Below are positions 14,709 through 21,668 of a stretch of DNA of 21,668 nt, in pieces. Source of the DNA: JANYGA01 sp031420415 (GTDB lineage: Bacteria; Vulcanimicrobiota; Vulcanimicrobiia; Vulcanimicrobiales; Vulcanimicrobiaceae). Where the stretch lies: assembly GCA_031420415.1 (NCBI GenBank), contig JANOMT010000003.1:1-21668 (forward strand), in the 5' to 3' direction. Under the pieces are notes generated by a model, which searched no databases, was not told where the DNA came from, and saw only the letters and a list, made by a program, of their open reading frames with translations. The translations under genes and the position numbers were made by a program. Positions within the stretch are counted from its first letter, which is position 1. The number at the start of each line of letters is the position of its first letter.

Positions 14709-15197
14709 TTAGCGATAGTTCGTAAACTGGAGGGGGACGTCGATTTCGAGGGCTTTCACGAGGGCTTGCGCCTTTTGGAGGTCGTCCTTGCTCTTGCTCG
14801 AGACGCGCACTTGCTCGTCTTGGAACTGTGCCGTCACCTTGAGTTTGGCGCCTTTAATCGCTTCGGTCACGATCTTGGCCTTGTCTTTGGCGATGCCGCT
14901 ACGCAGCGTGATCACTTGCCGCACCGCGTTCCCGGCAGCCGGTTCGACCGTGCCCATCTCGAAGGTCTTGAGCGAGATTCCGCGCTTGTTGGCGCGGCTC
15001 TGCAAGACGTCGATAATGTTACGCAGCTTGAGTTCATCGTCGGTCGTGATCGTAATGTCTTTGTCGGTATTATCGATCGTCGTCTTCGAATTTTTGAAAT
15101 CGAACCGGCCATCGATCTCTTTACGCGTCTGATTGAGCGCGTTGTCGAGTTCTTGCACGTCGATCTTCGAAACGACGTCGAATGAAAAATCAGCCAT
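14709..15197 (-). CDS. yajQ: YajQ family nucleotide-binding protein
   Basis: A 162-residue protein that matches the YajQ (UPF0234) family along its length: MADFSFDVVSKIDVQELDNA at the start, GRFDFKNSK, a middle block with KRGISLKTFEMG, and GAKLKVTAQFQDEQVRVSSKSKDDLQ with the usual end DVPLQFTNYR. The family forms two RNP-like folds; members bind nucleotides or RNA, and in Xanthomonas a homologue acts as a cyclic di-GMP receptor. Which ligand applies here is unknown. Length is exactly as expected. The ATG at 15197 abuts the TAG stop of the rodZ-like gene, so translation is probably coupled. Confidence 0.96.
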   Translation of the reverse strand: MADFSFDVVSKIDVQELDNALNQTRKEIDGRFDFKNSKTTIDNTDKDITITTDDELKLRNIIDVLQSRANKRGISLKTFEMGTVEPAAGNAVRQVITLRSGIAKDKAKIVTEAIKGAKLKVTAQFQDEQVRVSSKSKDDLQKAQALVKALEIDVPLQFTNYR

Positions 15198-15917
15198 CTA
15201 TTCCTCGGTGAGCGTTACACGGCGCTCGACCACGTCTCCGGAGTTGCCCATCTTGCCGAGCGCCTTGCCGTTAACCGTAAGGTCCACGCCACCGGCGTTA
15301 CCCGCACGTACGACCGCGTTCTTGCCGTGAAAATTTTTGACCGTTCCGGCCTTGACGATCCCCTCGAGCACGCCCGCTCCATCGATCTTCACCGACATCC
15401 ACGAATCGGCCGTCACGCGGACCTCGAGCGTTTGCTTTGGCGCCGCAGTTGCCTTCGGAGTCGGAGCAGCCGTCGCAACGCCACTCGCCATTCCCGATGG
15501 AGCCGCCGAGGCGACAGCGACCGTCGCCGAAGCGCCGCCATCTTTCTGCTGGAATTCGAAATATTTGTACCCGACGAACACGACGAGCAGGATCGCTGCA
15601 AGCGCCGCGACCCCGAGCCACGCCGTTGGCTTGCGGCGCGTCGGGAGCGACGAGACCGACACGGGCTCGTGTGGTTTCGTTCCGCTCGTTGCGGCCGTCG
15701 CGTTGAATTGCGCGACCGCCGCCTCGGAATCGAGCCCGAGAAAGCGCGCGTACGTGCGAATGAAACCTTTGACGTAGACCGGAGCTGCGAAGGACGGGTC
15801 GTCCTTTTCGATCGCGTCGAGGTAGATCGAGCGAATGTGGATTTGATCGGACACATCCGACAACGAGAGATGGCGCGCTTCTCGAGCAACGCGAAACTCA
15901 TCCCCGAGTCCTGGCAT
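15198..15917 (-). CDS. RodZ-like protein (HTH, membrane helix, DUF4115)
   Basis: The 239-residue protein has a cytosolic helix-turn-helix domain (about 3-70, including REARHLSLSDVSDQIHIRSIYLDAIE), a linker, one membrane helix (98-118), an Ala/Pro/Thr-rich periplasmic spacer (about 128-162) and a C-terminal beta domain of DUF4115 type (163-236, with DSWMSVKIDG and VNGKALGKMG). RodZ links the MreB cytoskeleton to the wall machinery and shapes rod cells. The start is ATG 15917, where the HTH domain begins; the frame stays open upstream but there it is only antisense to mnmA. The gene is the first of a unit running through yajQ and rimO to the terminator at 10727. Its promoter must lie in or near the 43 bases shared with mnmA. 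mreB is not in the window. Confidence 0.88.
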   Translation of the reverse strand: MPGLGDEFRVAREARHLSLSDVSDQIHIRSIYLDAIEKDDPSFAAPVYVKGFIRTYARFLGLDSEAAVAQFNATAATSGTKPHEPVSVSSLPTRRKPTAWLGVAALAAILLVVFVGYKYFEFQQKDGGASATVAVASAAPSGMASGVATAAPTPKATAAPKQTLEVRVTADSWMSVKIDGAGVLEGIVKAGTVKNFHGKNAVVRAGNAGGVDLTVNGKALGKMGNSGDVVERRVTLTEE

Positions 15918-15923
15918 GGCGCT

Positions 15924-15952
15924 TTGAGTTTGCGCCGCCGATAGGTTATCCT
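15924..15952 (+). promoter_or_regulatory. Putative mnmA promoter giving a leaderless transcript
   Basis: TTGAGT (15924-15929), a 17-base spacer, and TATCCT (15947-15952) resemble a vegetative promoter. The -10 element ends eight bases before the mnmA ATG at 15961, so transcription would start at or within a base or two of the ATG. No Shine-Dalgarno sequence is present, which agrees. The match is by eye. Confidence 0.5.
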
Positions 15953-15960
15953 TTGATGCA

Positions 15961-17070
15961 ATGCCTACGTTAGATGAAGTGAAGCGGGGAACGCGCGTCG
16001 TCGCCGCGATGAGCGGCGGGGTCGATTCGGCGGTCGCCGCCGCCCTCTTACACGAAGCCGGATACGACGTCGTCGGCGTCACGATGAAGATGTACGCCCA
16101 AACGAAGCCCGCGGCGGCAAAATCGTGTTGCGGCGCGGAAGACTTCGACGACGCGCGCAGCAGTGCCGCGACGATCGGCATCCCGCATTACGTCTTGGAT
16201 TTCGAAGAGGCGTTCCGCACGACCGTCGTCGCGCGATTCGTCGACGATTATCACAACGGCCGGACGCCCAATCCATGCGTGAGCTGTAATAATTTCGTGA
16301 AGCTCGGAACGTTACGCAAGTTTGCCGATCGCATCGGTGCGACATTCGTCGCGACGGGCCATTACGCGCGGCTCGTTCACGGCGATGATGGCCCGCATCT
16401 CTTCGCCGGCGACGATGCGGCGAAAGATCAGTCGTACGCTCTCGCCCAACTCGGGTCGGCCCAACTCGCGGGGCTTCTCCTTCCACTCGGCGATCTCACG
16501 AAAGAGCAGACGCGTGCGGAAGCGCTTCGCTTCGGGCTCTCGGTCGCCGAGAAGCCGGATTCGCAAGACATCTGCTTCGTCGAGGGCGGCGACTACCGCG
16601 ATGTGCTCGCGCGAAGCGCGATGCCGGTCGCCGCGGGCGCCATCGTCACGACGCAAGGCGAGCGAATCGGATCGCACGACGGGATCTCGGCGTTCACGGT
16701 CGGCCAACGCCGTGGCTTACCGGCTACGCATTTTAACGACGGCCCGCGCTACGTCACGCGAATCGATCCACGCACGAACACGATCGTGATCGGCCGCGAG
16801 GAAGAACTCGATGCATTTGGTTTACTGGCAAACGAAGTGAACCTGATCCGACCCGAACACTTCGAACACGGCCAGATCCGCGTCCGCGCGATGACGCGTT
16901 ATCGGGCGCCGCTCGGATTCGCGGTCGCCTCCATCGATGTGGAGAACGGCGACCTACACCTGCGCTTCGAGAAGCCGGAACGCGCGATCGCACCGGGTCA
17001 GCTCGTCGCGCTCTACGGCGCGCATTCGACCGAAGTGCTCGGCGCCGCGACGATCCGCGAAGCCGTTTAG
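15961..17070 (+). CDS. mnmA: tRNA-specific 2-thiouridylase MnmA
   Basis: MnmA puts sulphur on U34 of the tRNAs for Lys, Glu and Gln. The 369-residue protein has the PP-loop SGGVDS (18-23), the first catalytic Cys 106 in NPCVSCNN, ATGHYARL (131-138), the second catalytic Cys 205 in SQDICFV, GQRRGL in the central domain, and a C-terminal beta barrel ending in the TEVLGAATI strand. Length is usual. Only one ATG fits the family start, and it lacks a ribosome site; the promoter-like pair just upstream suggests a leaderless message. It is the only plus-strand gene: divergent from the rodZ-like gene (43 bases) and convergent with mqnC (15 bases between stops, with no clear terminator). Confidence 0.97.
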   Translation: MPTLDEVKRGTRVVAAMSGGVDSAVAAALLHEAGYDVVGVTMKMYAQTKPAAAKSCCGAEDFDDARSSAATIGIPHYVLDFEEAFRTTVVARFVDDYHNGRTPNPCVSCNNFVKLGTLRKFADRIGATFVATGHYARLVHGDDGPHLFAGDDAAKDQSYALAQLGSAQLAGLLLPLGDLTKEQTRAEALRFGLSVAEKPDSQDICFVEGGDYRDVLARSAMPVAAGAIVTTQGERIGSHDGISAFTVGQRRGLPATHFNDGPRYVTRIDPRTNTIVIGREEELDAFGLLANEVNLIRPEHFEHGQIRVRAMTRYRAPLGFAVASIDVENGDLHLRFEKPERAIAPGQLVALYGAHSTEVLGAATIREAV

Positions 17071-17085
17071 CGCGAGACGAAGACG

Positions 17086-18168
17086 TCAGGCCGTTGCGAG
17101 CGCCATCTCGGGACGTAAATTCCAATACGTATCGCGCACGATCGGATTGAATCCAGCGGAGATCACCAGCTCCTCGAGTTGTTTGCGCGTCGCTACGTTC
17201 GTGGAGCCCGCGAGCGTGACGACGCGCTCTTCGAGGATCGTGCCTCCCATGTCATCGCAGCCGTAGAAGAGCGCGAGTTGGCCCATTTTGAGCCCAGGCG
17301 TGAGCCACGACGCTTGCAGATGCGCGAAGTTATCGAGATACAGCCGCGAGATCGCGAGCACGCGTAAGTAATCGAGGCCGGTCGATTCCTGACCGCGCAG
17401 CGGCGTCTTGAACGGGACGTAATACCACGGAATGAACGCGGTGAAGCCGTGCGTTTCGTCTTGCAGATCGCGCATGACATTGAGGTGTTCGATGCGTTCT
17501 TCGAGCGTTTCGATCGATCCGAACATCATCGTCGCCGTCGTCGGCATGCCGAGCTTTTGCGCGTCGCGCATGATGCCGAGCCATTCGTCGGGCTTGATCT
17601 TGCGCGCGCTGATGCGCTTGCGCACACGTTCGACCAAAATCTCGGCACCGGCACCCGGCAACGATTTGAGGCCGGCAGCCATAAGGCGCTCGAGCACGGC
17701 CGTGGGCGTCATGCCTTCGACTTTGGAGAGGCCGTTGATCTCGGAGACCGAGAGCGAGTGGATGTCGACGTGCGGATATTCGACGCGCACGCGATTGAAG
17801 AGCGCTTCGAACCACTCGATACGGATCTCCGGATTGACGCCGCCCTGAATCATGATCTGCGTCGCGCCTTGGTCCGCTGCGAACTTTACGCGCGAGAGCA
17901 CCTCGTCGTGCGACATCGTATAGCCTTCGCCGTGTTTTTCCGGACGAAAGAACGCGCAGAACGTGCAGTGGACGTTGCACACGTTCGTGTAGTTGATCGT
18001 CGTATCGATGACGTACGTCACGTCGCGCGTCGGGTACATCGCGAAACGACGGTGGTTCGCCGCCGCACCGAGTTCGTGCAGCGGTGCATCCTTGTAGAGA
18101 CGCACGCCTTCATCGAAGGAGAGGCGGCCGCCGGTTGCGGCTTTATCGAGCAGATTAGCGAGAGACAA
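17086..18168 (-). CDS. mqnC: Cyclic dehypoxanthinyl futalosine synthase
   Basis: MqnC is the radical SAM enzyme that closes the ring of dehypoxanthine futalosine in the futalosine route to menaquinone. The 360-residue protein carries the cluster motif CNVHCTFC (Cys 64, 68, 71) preceded by TTINYTNV, IMIQGGVNPEIRIEW, the HSLSVSEI block, LPGAGAEIL, and FTAFIPWYYVPFKTPL, all typical of MqnC rather than MqnE. I set the start at TTG 18168: GGAGG lies six bases before it and the product has the expected length. This start is inside mqnA, giving a 14-base overlap and likely translational coupling. The frame stays open further upstream, but only inside mqnA. Confidence 0.94.
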   Translation of the reverse strand: MSLANLLDKAATGGRLSFDEGVRLYKDAPLHELGAAANHRRFAMYPTRDVTYVIDTTINYTNVCNVHCTFCAFFRPEKHGEGYTMSHDEVLSRVKFAADQGATQIMIQGGVNPEIRIEWFEALFNRVRVEYPHVDIHSLSVSEINGLSKVEGMTPTAVLERLMAAGLKSLPGAGAEILVERVRKRISARKIKPDEWLGIMRDAQKLGMPTTATMMFGSIETLEERIEHLNVMRDLQDETHGFTAFIPWYYVPFKTPLRGQESTGLDYLRVLAISRLYLDNFAHLQASWLTPGLKMGQLALFYGCDDMGGTILEERVVTLAGSTNVATRKQLEELVISAGFNPIVRDTYWNLRPEMALATA

Positions 18169-18985
18169 CCAAGACCTCCGGTTCGACCGACGGTACGCGC
18201 GGGATCGCACCGAGCGCGAAGAGCTCTTCGACGTAGCGCTTGAGGCCCGCTCGGGCCGGCGCGTCGAAGACGAAATTAAGTGTATCGTAATAGGCGGCGT
18301 AGTAGCCCGCGTGCCGCGGATACGTCGCTTGCGCAGCCGCGACGACGGCGTCCCGATGTTCGATGCCCCATTGCCGTGCGACGACGAGCGCATCCATCGC
18401 GCCCGCAACCTCGTCGCCATGCATGGTCAGCACGTTACGACGGACGGCCCATACGGCGAAAACCATGTCGAGGCCCGTCCACGCATGCCACTCGGAGCCG
18501 AGATCGCGCACGTTTGCGGGCGCGAATGTCAGCGACGCGTCGATCGCCCGATCCCCAATGAGGAGCGCAGGTTTGCCCTGCGCCGCGACGGCGAAGGGAT
18601 CGGGATGTTCGACAAAATTCGCGCGGACGCCGTAGCGGCGTTCGAGTAAGATCCGTAGGAGGTTGCGACCGCTCGCCGATTCGCGTGTCACCGCAATCTC
18701 GACGTTGTCGAGTTCGGCAAGTGGTACGCGACTCACGCAAACGACCGACCAGACGTCGTTCCGAGCACCGATGCAGAGATCGGGCAGAAGCGCGAGCGAG
18801 TCGGCGTGCTTGGCCCACGCAAACGCACTGATCGGCGAGAGGTCGAGCCTCCCGTCGAGCAACATCGCATTGAGATTGGTCGGTATATCGGCCACGAGGG
18901 CGCCAGGATACCGCACGACTCCAGAGTCGAAGGCGGTATAAATCGGCAGATCGTTCGTATAGATGATCCGCCCCGAGCGCAACAT
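18155..18985 (-). CDS. mqnA: Chorismate dehydratase, futalosine pathway
   Basis: MqnA makes 3-enolpyruvylbenzoate from chorismate, the first committed step. The 276-residue protein has the periplasmic-binding-protein-like fold of the MqnA/MqnD family: RIIYTNDLPIYTAF at the start, IPTNLNAMLLDGRLDLSPISAFAWA, the ligand-binding middle VTRESASGRNLLRILLERRYG, and ALLIGDRAI followed by DLGSEWHAWTGLDMVFAVWAVR. The DLSPISA and LIGDRA motifs favour MqnA over MqnD. The start is ATG 18985 with AAGGA six bases before it; this ribosome site overlaps the mqnE stop TAA. Gene order mqnE-mqnA-mqnC with tiny gaps supports the call. The opening YTNDLPIY is somewhat diverged from the common form. Confidence 0.92.
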   Translation of the reverse strand: MLRSGRIIYTNDLPIYTAFDSGVVRYPGALVADIPTNLNAMLLDGRLDLSPISAFAWAKHADSLALLPDLCIGARNDVWSVVCVSRVPLAELDNVEIAVTRESASGRNLLRILLERRYGVRANFVEHPDPFAVAAQGKPALLIGDRAIDASLTFAPANVRDLGSEWHAWTGLDMVFAVWAVRRNVLTMHGDEVAGAMDALVVARQWGIEHRDAVVAAAQATYPRHAGYYAAYYDTLNFVFDAPARAGLKRYVEELFALGAIPRVPSVEPEVLVVSR

Positions 18986-18993
18986 GTCGGTCC

Positions 18994-20148
<1,155 letters not shown>

Positions 20149-20161
20149 AACGGATCTTAGA

Positions 20162-20812
20162 CTAGCGCCCAGACGGAAGCGTTACAACGACTTCCCCGTC
20201 GCGCGGGCTGTCGACTTTTGTCGCTCGAAGCGGGGGACGGATCTCGAGCTCGATCCGATCGTAGATACTCGTTGCCGCGCACAGCCCGGCTACCGCAAGG
20301 AGATACCCGCCAATGAGGTCGGTCGGGTAGTGTGCTCCGAGCGCGAGCCGCGACCAGCCGATGCCGATGACCATGATCCCGCACGTAACGATCGCGACCC
20401 GTTTGACAAACGATGGCAACGCCGACCGCGCGATGACATAGGCCGCAAATCCGTAAAACGTGAGCGAAAGCGCGGCGTGGCCGCTCGCATAGGCGTACGA
20501 CGTCTCGAGTTCCCGATACCACCACGCCGGCCGAGGCCGATGGAAATATCCCTTAAACGCGTCGTTCACGCGCCATACCACGAGCATAAGATTGATCTCG
20601 ACCAGGGCCGCAGCGAGCCAACGCCTGACAAGCACACCGAGCACGAGCCCCGCCGCACAGAGCACCACGTAGGGGACGAAGAGCCCCGCATGTGTGAAGG
20701 CCAGCGCGAGGTCGGCGAACCGACCGCTCTCGCCCGAAACGAGCGTATCGAAAGCGCTCGGTGGTGCGTGCGAGACCGACGCACCAATCGCAAAAAACGC
20801 CACGAACGCCAC
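20162..20812 (-). CDS. PAP2-family membrane phosphatase
   Basis: The protein has about five membrane helices and the three phosphatase motifs: K-x6-RP in FKGYFHRPRP (Lys 87 to Pro 95), SGH in YASGHAA (110-112) and SRLALGAHYPTD (154-165), whose two histidines form the catalytic pair. Such enzymes split phosphate from lipid phosphates, for example undecaprenyl diphosphate or phosphatidic acid. The listed start is GTG 20812 (216 residues), but hydrophobic codons (FPFRLAFGG) continue in frame before it, so the true start may lie further up, perhaps at a rare ATT overlapping the ftsK stop near 20856. No strong ribosome site helps. Position between ftsK and mqnE suggests envelope-lipid recycling, but a link to menaquinone synthesis is not shown. 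Confidence 0.85.
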   Translation of the reverse strand: MAFVAFFAIGASVSHAPPSAFDTLVSGESGRFADLALAFTHAGLFVPYVVLCAAGLVLGVLVRRWLAAALVEINLMLVVWRVNDAFKGYFHRPRPAWWYRELETSYAYASGHAALSLTFYGFAAYVIARSALPSFVKRVAIVTCGIMVIGIGWSRLALGAHYPTDLIGGYLLAVAGLCAATSIYDRIELEIRPPLRATKVDSPRDGEVVVTLPSGR

Positions 20813-20852
20813 GCCCCCGAACGCGAGCCGAAACGGGAATCGGCGCCCCGCG

Positions 20853-21668
20853 TCAATTGCTTGCGAAGAGATCCGTTTGCTCCGAGCGACCCATGCTCTC
20901 GGCGATCGTTTCGAGTTCGGCGTACCCCATCGTCACCTGCCGCGGCTTCGTCCCTTCGTTCGGGCCGACGACCCGGAACGTTTCGAGCTGGTTCATAATG
21001 CGTACGGCGCGCGGGTGTCCGATGCTAAAGCGCTGTTGCACTTGTGCCGTGGCTGCCTCGCTCTTGGGACCTTTCGAATCGATGACGAACTTCGCGGCTT
21101 CGAAGAGGAACGGATCGAGCTTTCGATCGTTGCCCTTTTCGTCTTCTTCGATCGGCGTGATATCGACGTCGAGCATGTTATCCGGGCGCGCTTGCGCGGC
21201 CCAGAACTCGACGAGCCGCGTCACCTCGGCCCCCGTGATGAGAGCGCCCTGCGCGCGTTTGGGTTTGGGCGCGTCGATCGGTAAGTAGAGCATATCGCCG
21301 CGCCCGAGCAGGCGTTCCGCACCTCCCATGTCCAGGATCGTGCGCGAATCGATCTGCGAACTCACGGCGAAGGCGATGCGTGAGGGAATATTCGCCTTGA
21401 TGATACCCGTGATGACGTCGACAGATGGCCGCTGCGTGGCGACGATGAGATGGATGCCGGTCGCGCGCGCGAGTTGCGCGAGGCGACAGATCGTCGTCTC
21501 CACTTTGGCAGGCGCGATGAGCATGAGATCGGCGAGTTCGTCGATCACGATGACGATGAACGGGAGCTTCTCATCCGGGTATTTGAGGTTATATTCTTCG
21601 ATTTTGCGCACACCGGCTTTGGCGAAGCGCTCGTAGCGCGAATCCATCTCGCGCGTCATTTCGAGCAG
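20853..21668 (-). CDS. FtsK/SpoIIIE DNA translocase, C-terminal part (5' end outside window)
   Basis: The visible 271 residues are the C-terminal part of the motor plus the gamma domain; the membrane domain and Walker A lie beyond the right edge. Seen are the Walker B strand FIVIVIDELADLM, ARATGIHLIVATQRPSVDVI, GIIKANIPSRIAF and SSQIDSRTILD, then GAERLLGRGDML, all nearly invariant in the family. The last about 65 residues (from ATAQVQQRFSIGHPRAVRIMNQLE) form the winged-helix gamma domain that reads KOPS/SRS-type DNA guides. The protein moves DNA towards the terminus at division and works with dimer resolution. The stop TGA is at 20853. Downstream is the PAP2 gene; rodZ and rimO lie farther along, genes often near ftsK in Firmicutes. 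Confidence 0.95.
   Translation of the reverse strand: MLEMTREMDSRYERFAKAGVRKIEEYNLKYPDEKLPFIVIVIDELADLMLIAPAKVETTICRLAQLARATGIHLIVATQRPSVDVITGIIKANIPSRIAFAVSSQIDSRTILDMGGAERLLGRGDMLYLPIDAPKPKRAQGALITGAEVTRLVEFWAAQARPDNMLDVDITPIEEDEKGNDRKLDPFLFEAAKFVIDSKGPKSEAATAQVQQRFSIGHPRAVRIMNQLETFRVVGPNEGTKPRQVTMGYAELETIAESMGRSEQTDLFASN

Noticed and set aside
14691..14710. Plus-strand terminator (six-base stem then four T)
   Set aside because: No plus-strand gene ends upstream of it; the T run is short and overlaps the yajQ stop codon.
17071..17085. Bidirectional terminator between mnmA and mqnC
   Set aside because: Only 15 bases separate the stops, and I find no hairpin with a T run on either strand there.

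Overview
The window is a dense block of bacterial chromosome, rich in G+C. It carries housekeeping and cell-envelope genes, almost all on the minus strand; only mnmA is on plus. I see no phage, insertion-sequence, CRISPR, tRNA or rRNA signal. The futalosine menaquinone genes, the LytR-CpsA-Psr/RodZ envelope genes and the mixed start codons (ATG, GTG, TTG) suggest a deep-branching, environmental, non-proteobacterial lineage. Candidatus Eremiobacterota (WPS-2) or a relative is my best guess, but the sequence alone does not prove it.

Layout from the right edge, in the direction of minus-strand transcription. (1) 21668-17086: the 3' part of an ftsK/spoIIIE translocase gene, a PAP2-type membrane phosphatase, then the futalosine genes mqnE, mqnA and mqnC, very tightly packed (8-base gap, then a 14-base overlap). 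(2) 15961-17070: mnmA on plus, convergent with mqnC and divergent from the next unit. A -35/-10 pair ends just 8 bases before its ATG, so its mRNA may be leaderless. (3) 15917-10727: rodZ-like gene, yajQ, rimO, an LCP-family ligase gene, a polysaccharide deacetylase gene and a 63-residue single-pass membrane protein gene, closed by a clear intrinsic terminator. (4) 10718-1375: a soluble GAF-GAF histidine kinase without a response regulator, secA, a 70-residue two-helix membrane protein, an APH-fold phosphotransferase, a Uma2-family nuclease, prfB (with its programmed +1 frameshift intact), a family 2 glycosyltransferase, a YbjQ-family protein and a family 4 uracil-DNA glycosylase. (5) 1374-1: a 336-base stretch without a convincing gene, then an acyltransferase-3 membrane enzyme running off the left edge.

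Unit 1 makes part of the menaquinone pathway (chorismate dehydratase, aminofutalosine synthase, cyclase); mqnB and mqnD are not here. Unit 3 is mostly about cell shape and wall (RodZ, LCP ligase, deacetylase) with ribosome modification (RimO). Unit 4 mixes secretion (SecA), translation termination (RF2), DNA repair and glycan synthesis.

Most of the window is ordinary. The points most worth a second look are the terminator placed 8 bases before the kinase start codon, the 70-residue protein next to secA whose C-terminal tail recurs 5 kb away before the acyltransferase, the CTTTGA frameshift site in prfB, the probable leaderless mnmA transcript, a clamp-binding-like tail on the uracil-DNA glycosylase, and cysteines in the catalytic loop of the LCP protein.
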